13,545 nucleotides of DNA from a bacterium (lineage in GTDB: Bacteria; JAMCPX01). This document shows, in pieces, positions 6,276-13,399 of this stretch (within the stretch, counting starts at the first letter, position 1; the number at the start of each line of letters is the position of its first letter). Both the position numbers and the translations under genes were made by a program. The DNA lies in contig JAJYJX010000026.1 in NCBI GenBank assembly GCA_021789095.1, forward strand, positions 1 to 13,545, given 5' to 3'. The notes below the pieces were generated by a model that worked only from the letters and a program-made list of their open reading frames with translations, made no database searches and was not told the DNA's origin.

Positions 6276-6818
6276 ATGAAGCACATCGTTATACTATTGG
6301 GAATATTGCTGTTTTCTTACAGTGCGGCTTTCGGTGACGAACTTGTTTATTCACAGGATGGTTTTGGCCTTGCACAGGGTTCAAGTGTTGCAATAGCTCC
6401 TTTCCAGGATCTTACGCGTTCGCTGGCTGTAGGCGATAAATTTGCAGGCTATATTGCACAGGCACTGAAACAGGAAGGAACAATACGTATTATCGGGGAG
6501 GATCAGTTTAAAACAAGCCTTGCCTATAACAGGTTTAAGCAAGGGCTTTCTGTTGACAGATCAATTGCCCAGAAAATAGGACAGCAGCTCGGGGTAAACT
6601 ATGTGATATTCGGCAGTGTTATAGAGTATGGCTACGAGCTTGCACCAGACGGTAAGAAGACGCTGCCTATTGCGGGAGTGGATGTAAGAATAGTAAGTGT
6701 GAATTCCGGAAGGATTGTGTTTGCAGGCTCTTTTGCAACGGAGGGTTCACCGGGCAGTCAGCTTGACAATGTTGCAATGGAAGCTGCAAAGGCATTTTAT
6801 GACAGAGTGAGACAATGA
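6276..6818 (+). CDS. CsgG/TolB-N-like periplasmic protein
   Basis: The 180-residue protein begins with a signal peptide (MKHIVILLGILLFSYSAAFG, no lipobox cysteine). The mature part follows the CsgG/TolB-N/LpoB-like alpha-beta pattern. A strand SVAIAPFQDLT (about 38-48) is followed by a helix, then RIIGEDQF, a helix, AQKIGQQLGVNYVIFGSVIEYG (about 99-120) and a final strand-turn-strand (VDVRIVSVNSGRIVFAGSFAT). It lacks the transmembrane hairpins that would make it a full CsgG-type pore by length, so an accessory periplasmic role is more likely. The start lies 8 bp after the upstream stop with little ribosome binding site, and its TGA overlaps the next ATG (ATGA), so these genes are translationally coupled. 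Confidence 0.75.
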   Translation: MKHIVILLGILLFSYSAAFGDELVYSQDGFGLAQGSSVAIAPFQDLTRSLAVGDKFAGYIAQALKQEGTIRIIGEDQFKTSLAYNRFKQGLSVDRSIAQKIGQQLGVNYVIFGSVIEYGYELAPDGKKTLPIAGVDVRIVSVNSGRIVFAGSFATEGSPGSQLDNVAMEAAKAFYDRVRQ

Positions 6819-7852
6819 GATCTGGGAGATCCGGGCAATTCTGGATAAGATTAATTGCAGCAATCTTTTTATTTTTTACGGGCTGTGAGGCCCCGGTATC
6901 AACAAATTTTCTTATACCGCCTGCCAGTGTTAACAATATAAGCTGCATTGCGGTTCTACCGCTGAAAAACGACACACAGAATCCGAATGCAGGCAGCATA
7001 ATTTCTGATGTCCTTTCTATAGATCTTATGAAGTACGGCGGATTTAATGTTATGGACAGGATGGAGGTTGAAAGGGTTTTAAAGGAAAGGGACATATTCA
7101 CGCCAGACGGCATATCGCCCAATGACGCACAGGGTGCAGGTATCATACTTGGAGTACAGGCTGTTTTTACAGGAGAAGTGAAAGAGTACTTCTATAAGCC
7201 GTCAAGCCTGGCAACGCAGGGTGCAGTTCCGACAGTCAGTTTAAGCCTGTCTCTTATTGATGCTGCAACAGGCCAGGTTATTTGGACAGGCAACGGCACA
7301 TTCACACCTTCAGGTTTAATCGCTGCTGGAACGACACCGATTACAGATGTAGTTCAGGAAGGAGTGTCTGAACTTCTTGATACGTTCTACGACGGAATAG
7401 GCCCAAGACCCGCAACACCATCAAGGGTATGCTGGTATGATCCTAATACCCTATTTGCGAGGCTCATTGTTACCAACCAGCCAGCACCACAGCAGCCTCA
7501 GGCACAACCACAGCCTTCGCCGGGTGCCTCACAACAGCAGGTAGCTTCGGTACAACAACCTGAATATAAGCCTCAGGTGCAGGTTCCTCCGGCAAAGGTA
7601 TCGGTACTGAATGCAAGCGGCAACCCCAAGGCATCAATGCTGATAGGTGTTACTCTTATTAAGAACAAGATAAATGTCGTAAATGTAAGTGTAGAAAAAT
7701 CTGCAAAGCCAAAAACTACGATATACTACAGGCCTGATTATTATGACCAAGCTCTTCGTATTGCAAAATTGTTAAAGAAGAAGCCTCAGCTTGTTCAGTC
7801 AGGGGCATACAAATGGGATATAACGCTTATTGTCGGCAGGGACTTAAGGTAG
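6815..7852 (+). CDS. Lipoprotein with CsgG-like domain fused to a LytR_C domain
   Basis: The 345-residue protein has a lipoprotein signal peptide ending F-F-T-G-C24; E at +2 does not match the inner-membrane retention signal, so outer-membrane anchoring is likely. Residues ~42-195 have the CsgG pattern: IAVLPLKNDTQ, then GFNVMDRMEVERVLKERD, AGIILGVQAVFTGEVKEY and VSLSLSLIDAATGQVIWTG. A Q/P-rich linker (about 222-258) leads to a C-terminal LytR_C-type domain (about 260-345): KVSVLNASGN, TTIYYRPDYYDQALRIAKLL and WDITLIVGRD. LytR_C domains are found at the C-terminus of LytR-CpsA-Psr wall-glycan transferases and also alone. A CsgG-LytR_C pairing is unusual to my knowledge. It overlaps the upstream gene by 4 bp. 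A role in outer-membrane secretion or in docking envelope glycan is inferred. Confidence 0.82.
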   Translation: MRSGRSGQFWIRLIAAIFLFFTGCEAPVSTNFLIPPASVNNISCIAVLPLKNDTQNPNAGSIISDVLSIDLMKYGGFNVMDRMEVERVLKERDIFTPDGISPNDAQGAGIILGVQAVFTGEVKEYFYKPSSLATQGAVPTVSLSLSLIDAATGQVIWTGNGTFTPSGLIAAGTTPITDVVQEGVSELLDTFYDGIGPRPATPSRVCWYDPNTLFARLIVTNQPAPQQPQAQPQPSPGASQQQVASVQQPEYKPQVQVPPAKVSVLNASGNPKASMLIGVTLIKNKINVVNVSVEKSAKPKTTIYYRPDYYDQALRIAKLLKKKPQLVQSGAYKWDITLIVGRDLR

Positions 7853-7871
7853 TGTTAAGCGGAGAAATTAA

Positions 7872-9014
7872 ATGAAATGGATTGGTTTATTTTTTGTCGT
7901 AGTATCGGTTATCGGATGGATCTCGGTATCTGATAATGCACTTGCCCAGCAGGACGATAAACATTTGTTCAAAGCTTACCTGTCTTTAAGTGATGCATAT
8001 GATTCGAATGTTTTAAAAGCCGGTGAACAGTCGGCAGAGAAAGGTGATAATATTATTTATGTTCAACCGTCGCTGTCGGTGCTGCTGCCGTTCAGGTTTG
8101 GGGCGGACCTTAATGTGGATTATACATTTACGTACTTAAAATACAGTAAGTTTTCAGTTTATGATACCTATTATAATGATTTAAACGCTTCACTTAATTT
8201 CTATCCCGTAAAGAATCTTGTATTCGGAATCCTCGATTCTTACACGGTTGTGCCGATTTCACCCCAGCTGCCCACCTTTGCGGCCACCAATATAACGCAG
8301 GAAAATTACCTTGACCCGTACATTACCTACGATTTTTATATAACGCCGAGGTTTTATCTCAATGTCCGGTATGATTATATCAAGGTTGATTTCCCGGGCT
8401 CGCTTGGCATAGCATACACGGTCAGTCAGCCGCAGATCAGCGCTGCCGTACTTCTGAACCATTACCTGAAGATAAAACCCGGATTCAAATACATATCCCA
8501 GACATTCACGGCGTCATCCATTGGGACAATCAATCAATCCGAGCCTTTTATAGAGATTGATATAGCCAATGGTTCACGATTGTCTTTTACGGGAAGCTAT
8601 GGCTATCTGGCATTCAGCTTTACCAATACCTCCCAGTCCGGGAGTATATACCTCGCAAACCTTACGTATAAACCAGATGACAGACTCAACGCGGATATAT
8701 ATGTGCACGGTTCAAAGCTATTTGATATATTCGGCAGGCTGTACACGCAATTTGAGGTCGGCCTGGATGCGAGGTATAATCTTACGGAGCGAGTATCAAC
8801 AAATGCTGAAATAAAGTATCTGAAATTGAAATATGCAGGAGAGAATTATTATACGGACGCATCGGGAGGAGATATAGGAATAAATTACAGGTTTATACGG
8901 TGGTCTGAATTGTTTGCAACGTATTACTATTATGATAATAAACCGGAGACTTCAAATGGCTCTCAATACCAGGATTCGCGAATACTCGTTGGCATCCGTG
9001 CTGGACTCCTGTAA
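7872..9014 (+). CDS. Outer-membrane beta-barrel protein of a polysaccharide export operon
   Basis: The 380-residue protein has a signal peptide ending A-L-A25 and then many amphipathic strands with aromatic girdles (YVQPSLSVLLPFRF, LNVDYTFTYLKYSKF, YNDLNASLNFYPVKNLVFGI, FYLNVRYDYIKVDF, RLSFTGSYGYLAF, RLNADIYVHGSKLFD). The segment LSLSDAYDSNVLKAG (about 35-49) resembles the 'DSNV' opening of the EpsL/BBP2_2 barrels found in exopolysaccharide operons. It ends in GIRAGLL rather than a terminal phenylalanine. ATG 7872 has GGAG at 7861-7864. The last 59 bp overlap the next gene's 5' end. It probably forms the outer-membrane channel or a partner of the Wza-like protein. Confidence 0.82.
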   Translation: MKWIGLFFVVVSVIGWISVSDNALAQQDDKHLFKAYLSLSDAYDSNVLKAGEQSAEKGDNIIYVQPSLSVLLPFRFGADLNVDYTFTYLKYSKFSVYDTYYNDLNASLNFYPVKNLVFGILDSYTVVPISPQLPTFAATNITQENYLDPYITYDFYITPRFYLNVRYDYIKVDFPGSLGIAYTVSQPQISAAVLLNHYLKIKPGFKYISQTFTASSIGTINQSEPFIEIDIANGSRLSFTGSYGYLAFSFTNTSQSGSIYLANLTYKPDDRLNADIYVHGSKLFDIFGRLYTQFEVGLDARYNLTERVSTNAEIKYLKLKYAGENYYTDASGGDIGINYRFIRWSELFATYYYYDNKPETSNGSQYQDSRILVGIRAGLL

Positions 9015-9864
9015 AGTTATCCTTCCGGTACTGGTTTTGCTATTCACTGCCCCTGCGGGTCTTCATGCGCAGGGTGAATACCTTGTAGGTCCCGGAGATG
9101 TGCTTCATGTGGAGGTTTTTGGAGAAAAAGACCTTTCAGGAGATGTAACTGTTTCGCAGGACGGTACAATAAAAAATATCCTTCTTGGCGATGTCAATGT
9201 TCAGGGCCTTACAACAGTCCAGATAGAAGATCTGCTTGCAAAGGATCTGGGCAAGGATTACCTTGTAAATCCTAAAGTTTCCGTTTCTGTAACAGACTAC
9301 AGAAGCCACAAAGTATATGTTCTTGGCGAGATCGACAAACCAGGCACCTATGCGCTTACGACAGACAGCAAGCTGCTGGACATACTTCTTAAAGCCGGCG
9401 GACCAACATCAAATGCGGGCGATAATGTATCAATACTGCGCCGTGAAAATGATACGCTTATGCATATAAAAGTGGACATCACAAGGCTCTTTGTCGACGG
9501 GGACCTGTCACAGAATATTCCCATAAAAGACGGTGATATAATATACGTGTCAAGAGAAGAAAAAGGCAATATTACCAGCAGGTTCTATGAGAAAAGGCTG
9601 AACCTTTTCTATGTCGTTGGTGAAGTCAAATCGCCGGGCGCTTATGAGCTTCACGAGGGCTATACAGTACTCAATGCCATATTGCAGGCAGGAGGTTTTA
9701 CGGATTATGCGAAAAAGAACGGGGTAATGCTCGTCAGGTATGAGAACGGGGCTAAGAAGGTTTACAATCTTAAGATGGGCGATATTATGAACAAAGGGGA
9801 CATTGCAAAAGACATGCACATACAGGCAGCAGATCTGATTATTGTGCCGGAAAGCTTGTTTTAG
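8956..9864 (+). CDS. Wza-type polysaccharide export protein (Poly_export + two SLBB)
   Basis: From ATG 8956 the protein has 302 residues. I prefer this start because GGAGA (8944-8948) lies 7 bases upstream; the frame is open to 8914, and a GTG near 8996 would give a shorter signal peptide. The signal peptide core is VILPVLVLLFTAPAGLHAQ, without a lipobox. The Poly_export domain (about 41-115) begins GEYLVGPGDVLHVEVFGE. Two SLBB domains follow, each with the V.GE...PG.Y.L signature (122-134 and 220-232). It lacks the extra C-terminal amphipathic helix of E. coli Wza, so the outer-membrane pore may be supplied by the neighbouring beta-barrel. It overlaps the barrel gene by 59 bp and touches the kinase gene (TAG directly followed by ATG). 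Role: periplasmic conduit for secreted polysaccharide. Confidence 0.9.
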   Translation: MALNTRIREYSLASVLDSCKVILPVLVLLFTAPAGLHAQGEYLVGPGDVLHVEVFGEKDLSGDVTVSQDGTIKNILLGDVNVQGLTTVQIEDLLAKDLGKDYLVNPKVSVSVTDYRSHKVYVLGEIDKPGTYALTTDSKLLDILLKAGGPTSNAGDNVSILRRENDTLMHIKVDITRLFVDGDLSQNIPIKDGDIIYVSREEKGNITSRFYEKRLNLFYVVGEVKSPGAYELHEGYTVLNAILQAGGFTDYAKKNGVMLVRYENGAKKVYNLKMGDIMNKGDIAKDMHIQAADLIIVPESLF

Positions 9865-11718
9865 ATGACTTCATCATTACCTGATACAAGAAATGATTTA
9901 GTATACTATTTAGAACTTTTGTACCAGCGCCGCCTGCTTTTTGCCATAGTGTTTGCTGTTACCATGCTGATGATTGTAATAGGTTTTGCCGTGACTCCTC
10001 CGACGTATACCGCAAGGGCGAAACTGCTAATTGAACCGGAACATTACACAAACATTAATACGGGGAACCAGGAACAGGAGCCGCAGACTTTTTATTTCCA
10101 GACGCAGCTTGAACTTGTGAGAAGCGAACCTATATTTACCCTCGCAGCAACCAGCATCGGGGTACAGAGAGGAACACGTGATTTCGATGTCATGGTCAAC
10201 AGCCTGAGAAGGGACGTTTCTGTGGAGCGTGTTCAGGATTCAAGGATATTCATAATTTCCGTGAAATCACGCAGCCCTTCATTTTCAGCCCGTGCAGCCA
10301 ACGCCGTAGCAGACGGCTACATACAGTTTTTGAATGAACAGAAAAAGCAGCAGATAAACGATGTTACCATGTGGTTGCAGGGAGAGCTGACATCACTGAA
10401 GAACAAGGTGGAGAAGTCAGAGATGGAGTTGATAAAATACATTGAACAACAGGAGGCAACCAGTAGCGGAGACTCCATAATGTTTTTCGGCGACCCTTCT
10501 GATAATGCCGGCACGAAGGCATTGTCGGAACTCGAAACAAAGTATATCACGCTCCAGATAGAGCTGACAAACATGCTGCAGAAATATAAGGACAAATACC
10601 CACTGGTTGTCCAGATGCAAAACGACATCAAGGGGCTTAACATAAGGATCAACATGATGAAGCAGGCAATGCTCGAGGCAAACAAAAAACGGATAAAATA
10701 CATCATGTTAAACAGGGATGCAGAACTTAGCAAGGACCTGTACAGTATGCTGACAAAGGAACTGAAGGAAGTGGATGTGTTCGGACAGATCGGCTTTCCT
10801 ACAGCTGCAATTATAGAGCATGCCAATAAGCCCATGAGAAGATCGGACCAGGGTTTGATATTCTGGCTGTTGTTTGGTTTGTTTGCATCAACGATTGCGG
10901 GAATTGCTTCTGCAATTGTTGCGGACCAGATAGACAGCAGCATAAAGGGAGAAATGGATGTTGAACGGTTCATAAAATATCCCATTATAGGCGCTCTGCC
11001 GTTCATGGAAGAAATCAGGGGCGGCGGACCTAATAAACTGATAGGTATTCTTAACAGTGCATCGTCCCAGGTTTATACGGAGGCACTGAGGCTCATAAGA
11101 ACAAACCTTAAATATTCTTTCGTGGCAAAATCAGGGAAAGTATTGCTTGTGACATCCACAGGGGAGAACGAAGGAAAAACGACCATGTCGGCAAGTCTCG
11201 CTTATATACTGTCTATCACAGGGTCAAAGGTATTGCTTCTCGACGCCGATGTCAAAAGACCTGCAATCCACAAATTTTTCAACAGCGATCAAACGCCCGG
11301 CTTTACGGAATTACTGATAGATGAAAAGCTTAATATCGCAGATATAGTTAAACACAGCAATTATAATTCCCTCCATTACCTTACCGCAGGCAGGCAGCCG
11401 CCAAATTTTGCAGAGCTGATTGACTCACCGCGTTCAAAGGAATTCATAGAAATGCTCAGGACAAACTTTGATTATGTTATCATAGATTCACCGCCCATAG
11501 GTATTATTTCAGATGCCGCAATACTTTCGTCCCAGGTGGATGGTGTGATGTTTGTTATCAAGGCCAATGGCTATCCCAGGGAGCATATCATGAGGAGCAT
11601 CAAGGCACTTGCATCGATCAATGCAAAAATAGCGGGTGTTGTCTTGACATATCTGGAAAAAGGCAAAAGCTATTACAGGGACTACTATTACAGGAAGGGT
11701 TATTACCATGAACGGTGA
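9865..11718 (+). CDS. Wzz-type chain-length protein fused to a BY-kinase (Wzc-like)
   Basis: The 617-residue inner-membrane protein sets chain length and drives export of polysaccharide. TM1 is at about 24-44 and TM2 at about 331-352, enclosing a periplasmic coiled Wzz domain; a proline/arginine stretch (NKPMRRSD) precedes TM2 as in Wzz proteins. The cytoplasmic bacterial tyrosine kinase domain has Walker A STGENEGKTT (431-440), Walker A' LDADVKRP (459-466) and Walker B VIIDSPP (538-544). The Walker A has E-N where P-G is common. The C-terminus carries a tyrosine cluster (Y603, Y604, Y607-Y609, Y613, Y614), the expected autophosphorylation tail. All parts are in one chain, as in proteobacterial Wzc, not split as in Firmicutes. 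It starts directly after the export gene's stop. No cognate low-molecular-weight tyrosine phosphatase gene is in the window. Confidence 0.93.
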   Translation: MTSSLPDTRNDLVYYLELLYQRRLLFAIVFAVTMLMIVIGFAVTPPTYTARAKLLIEPEHYTNINTGNQEQEPQTFYFQTQLELVRSEPIFTLAATSIGVQRGTRDFDVMVNSLRRDVSVERVQDSRIFIISVKSRSPSFSARAANAVADGYIQFLNEQKKQQINDVTMWLQGELTSLKNKVEKSEMELIKYIEQQEATSSGDSIMFFGDPSDNAGTKALSELETKYITLQIELTNMLQKYKDKYPLVVQMQNDIKGLNIRINMMKQAMLEANKKRIKYIMLNRDAELSKDLYSMLTKELKEVDVFGQIGFPTAAIIEHANKPMRRSDQGLIFWLLFGLFASTIAGIASAIVADQIDSSIKGEMDVERFIKYPIIGALPFMEEIRGGGPNKLIGILNSASSQVYTEALRLIRTNLKYSFVAKSGKVLLVTSTGENEGKTTMSASLAYILSITGSKVLLLDADVKRPAIHKFFNSDQTPGFTELLIDEKLNIADIVKHSNYNSLHYLTAGRQPPNFAELIDSPRSKEFIEMLRTNFDYVIIDSPPIGIISDAAILSSQVDGVMFVIKANGYPREHIMRSIKALASINAKIAGVVLTYLEKGKSYYRDYYYRKGYYHER

Positions 11719-11746
11719 TCCGGTTTAAAACTATTCTATAACCGAT

Positions 11747-12433
11747 ATGGACCTGTTGTCTAAAACGGATTTGTCGACACAATTCTTCCTTGAGCTGCCC
11801 GATAATGCAAGAAATGTCCTGCTTTCAAAAGGGATAAAACGTAGTTTTAAAAAAAGAACATTACTGTTCAGCGAGGGAGAAAAGACAGGCAAACTCTGGA
11901 TAATAAACAAGGGCAGCATACATGTATACAAAACAACCCCTGAGGGCAAGGAAATTACTCTTTATGTTCACAGTAAAGGTTCTGTATTAGGCTTGATGTC
12001 CGTATTGACAGATGATGTTTATTCTGTTTCAGGCGAAGCAATAGAGGATATTGATGTTGTGATAATTGGGAAAAGCGCATTTGCGGAGTTCTTAACAGAG
12101 TATCCAGAAACATCGCTGCAATGGCTGAAGATGATGGCATTCAGGCTAAAGCTTTGTTTTGAAAGGGTGAAGGACATCGGTACTAAAAATGCACAGTTGA
12201 GAATAGCCCAGTTACTTTTAAACCTTAAAACAGAAGATAATGATATCGTTAAACTACCTTTCAGCCAGGACAAGCTTTCGTTGATTATAGGGATAAGGCC
12301 GGAAACATTTTCCAGGGTTTTAAAGCATTTTGAGGACAGCGGTGCCATCCAGAGGCTGGGCAAAAGAGGCTTTAAAATCCTTGATACAGATAAACTTCTC
12401 ATATTCGAAGACATAAACTTATCGATTGTATGA
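11747..12433 (+). CDS. Crp/Fnr-family transcription regulator, not a classical cAMP receptor
   Basis: The 228-residue protein has a cyclic-nucleotide-binding-type beta-barrel (about 30-115), a dimer helix (about 118-150) and a winged helix-turn-helix (about 165-215). Aligned to E. coli CRP, the cAMP phosphate ligands are lost: GEL becomes GLM (81-84) and the R-S-A triad becomes Y-S-V, so cAMP binding of the usual kind is doubtful. There is no N-terminal cysteine cluster (only C137), so it is not an Fe-S FNR either. The recognition helix reads RPETFSR with E186, S189 and R190, the pattern FNR uses to read TTGAT. It follows the kinase gene by 28 bp with no terminator, so it is probably the last gene of the export operon. 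The ATG has no clear ribosome binding site. Its ligand is unknown. Confidence 0.88.
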   Translation: MDLLSKTDLSTQFFLELPDNARNVLLSKGIKRSFKKRTLLFSEGEKTGKLWIINKGSIHVYKTTPEGKEITLYVHSKGSVLGLMSVLTDDVYSVSGEAIEDIDVVIIGKSAFAEFLTEYPETSLQWLKMMAFRLKLCFERVKDIGTKNAQLRIAQLLLNLKTEDNDIVKLPFSQDKLSLIIGIRPETFSRVLKHFEDSGAIQRLGKRGFKILDTDKLLIFEDINLSIV

Positions 12434-12506
12434 GATTGTTTTAAAGTTATCTTAATAAGCACGCTGTTTTTCAACACATCTCCCTGGTTAGTCAATTTAA
12501 TCCTTC

Positions 12507-12530
12507 GGCATGAAAGATAAATGCCTTTTT
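12507..12530 (+). terminator. Weak intrinsic terminator after the Crp/Fnr gene
   Basis: GGCAT (12507-12511) pairs with ATGCC (12521-12525) across a 9-base loop, followed directly by five T (12526-12530). The stem is short, so efficiency is uncertain, but it sits between the regulator's stop and the next promoter elements. Confidence 0.45.
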
Positions 12531-12531
12531 C

Positions 12532-12545
12532 TTGATCTGAATCAA
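12532..12545. promoter_or_regulatory. Perfect FNR-type operator
   Basis: TTGATCTGAATCAA matches the FNR consensus TTGAT-N4-ATCAA at all ten fixed bases. It lies 98 bp after the Crp/Fnr-type gene, whose recognition helix has the E-x-x-S-R residues that read TTGAT in FNR. Its centre is 41.5 bp from the start predicted from the -10 box at 12568, the class II activator position. Confidence 0.75.
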
Positions 12546-12567
12546 TGAAACCTTTTTGTGCTGCGTA

Positions 12568-12573
12568 TATATT
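12568..12573 (+). promoter_or_regulatory. -10 box of an FNR-box class II promoter for the FmdE-like gene
   Basis: TATATT differs from TATAAT at one base. With -12 at 12568 the transcription start is about 12580, exactly 41.5 bp from the operator centre. There is no good -35 box, as usual for activator-dependent promoters. The transcript would start inside the left arm of the inverted-repeat element. Confidence 0.55.
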
Positions 12574-12676
12574 AAACCCCGTTAGAAAGTCCTCCACAAT
12601 TGGATTTCCTGAGGACAGACTGGTCTCGGGCTTAAGTCTTCTGGTGGAAGATGGCGGGATTTTCTAACGGGGTAAA
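12573..12676. repeat. Short inverted-repeat element, copy 2
   Basis: The ends ACCCCGTTAGAAA (12576-12588) and TTTCTAACGGGGT (12661-12673) are perfectly complementary over 13 bases, and pairing continues with mismatches (TCC/GGA; TCCAC at 12593-12597 with GTGGA at 12644-12648). TAAA flanks both sides in direct orientation (12573-12576 and 12673-12676), as in copy 1. The interior shows no evident similarity to copy 1. As RNA it would fold into a long imperfect hairpin in the leader of the FmdE-like gene. Confidence 0.78.
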
Positions 12677-12705
12677 ATCAAAAAAATAAAAAGGAGGATA
12701 CGGTT

Positions 12706-13320
12706 ATGATTAATCCAAAAGAATATCTTGAAACAGGGTTCAAACTTCATGGACACAAGTGTCCTGCAATGCCGCTCGGACTGAGGGCAGGTGCGGCAGC
12801 TATGAACGCCCTTGGCGTGGAGCGTTCCACGGACGGTCAGCTTATGGCCCTTGTTGAGCTCGGGGATGCGCACTGCTCTCACTGCTTTGCAGACGGAGTG
12901 CAGGTGATAACCGGGTGCACATTCGGCAAAGACAACATACACCAGCTCGGGTACGGGAAGTTCGGACTGACCCTTATAGACGTTGCCCGTCAAAAAGCAG
13001 TGCGCGTGGTTCCAAAGGCAGAGGTCCAGACGGCAACCAAAAAGACGGACTTCTTTAAGAATTACCGGGAGAAAGGGATTCCTGCATCAAAGGTGCCGCG
13101 TGATGTCGTGGAGCCGCTCATAGAAAGGGTAATGAGTATGCCTGATGATCAGCTTATGAATATCAGCGAGATATTCGAGTATGAGGTAAAGAAAGGCAAA
13201 GACTCATTTACGTCCTTTGTCTGCGACAAGTGCGGCGACATGGTCGTCGAGAAATACGGGCGTGTTTATGACGGGTTGAAGGTGTGCATCCCGTGTCAGC
13301 AGAAGTTGATGGCCGATTAA
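12706..13320 (+). CDS. FmdE-family protein with C-terminal zinc finger
   Basis: The 204-residue cytoplasmic protein belongs to the family named after subunit E of molybdenum formylmethanofuran dehydrogenase, which is widespread in bacteria that make no methane; its biochemical role is not established. The core (about 1-160) has HGHKCP (15-20) with H15, H17 and C19, the cysteine/histidine run AHCSHC (55-60) and TGCTFGKDN (69-77), which together form a probable metal or ligand pocket. The C-terminal finger has CDKC (C173, C176) and CIPC (C194, C197), matching the treble-clef zinc finger found in some members. The start is secure: AAGGAGG (12691-12697) is 8 bases before the ATG. It is transcribed from the FNR-box promoter through the inverted-repeat element, so expression may respond to redox or anaerobiosis. 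Codon use does not look foreign. Confidence 0.88.
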   Translation: MINPKEYLETGFKLHGHKCPAMPLGLRAGAAAMNALGVERSTDGQLMALVELGDAHCSHCFADGVQVITGCTFGKDNIHQLGYGKFGLTLIDVARQKAVRVVPKAEVQTATKKTDFFKNYREKGIPASKVPRDVVEPLIERVMSMPDDQLMNISEIFEYEVKKGKDSFTSFVCDKCGDMVVEKYGRVYDGLKVCIPCQQKLMAD

Positions 13321-13329
13321 ACAACAATA

Positions 13330-13358
13330 GCAGGGACTGTTTAATAGACAGCCCCTGC
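13330..13358 (+). terminator. Hairpin after the FmdE-like gene
   Basis: GCAGGGACTGT (13330-13340) pairs with ACAGCCCCTGC (13348-13358) with one mismatch and a 7-base loop. It sits 9 bp after the stop codon. No T-run follows, so it may act with Rho or as a 3'-end stabiliser, not as a classic intrinsic terminator. Confidence 0.55.
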
Positions 13359-13399
13359 ACAAGCAAAACATATCCTATTTTGAATATAAAAGGTGCAAT

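Noticed and set aside
8914-9864. ATG 8914 as start of the SLBB export protein
   Set aside because: It would put 14 extra basic/polar residues before the signal peptide and overlap the barrel gene by 101 bp; ATG 8956 has GGAGA at 7-base spacing.
1535-12433. A simple cyclase-to-CRP cAMP circuit joining both ends of the export operon
   Set aside because: The regulator lacks the glutamate and arginine that bind cAMP in CRP, so proximity alone does not support it.
1516-13380. The 12-mer ATATCCTATTTT at both 1516-1527 and about 13370-13381
   Set aside because: It is AT-rich and short, and the flanks share nothing; one copy belongs to a terminator loop. Probably chance.
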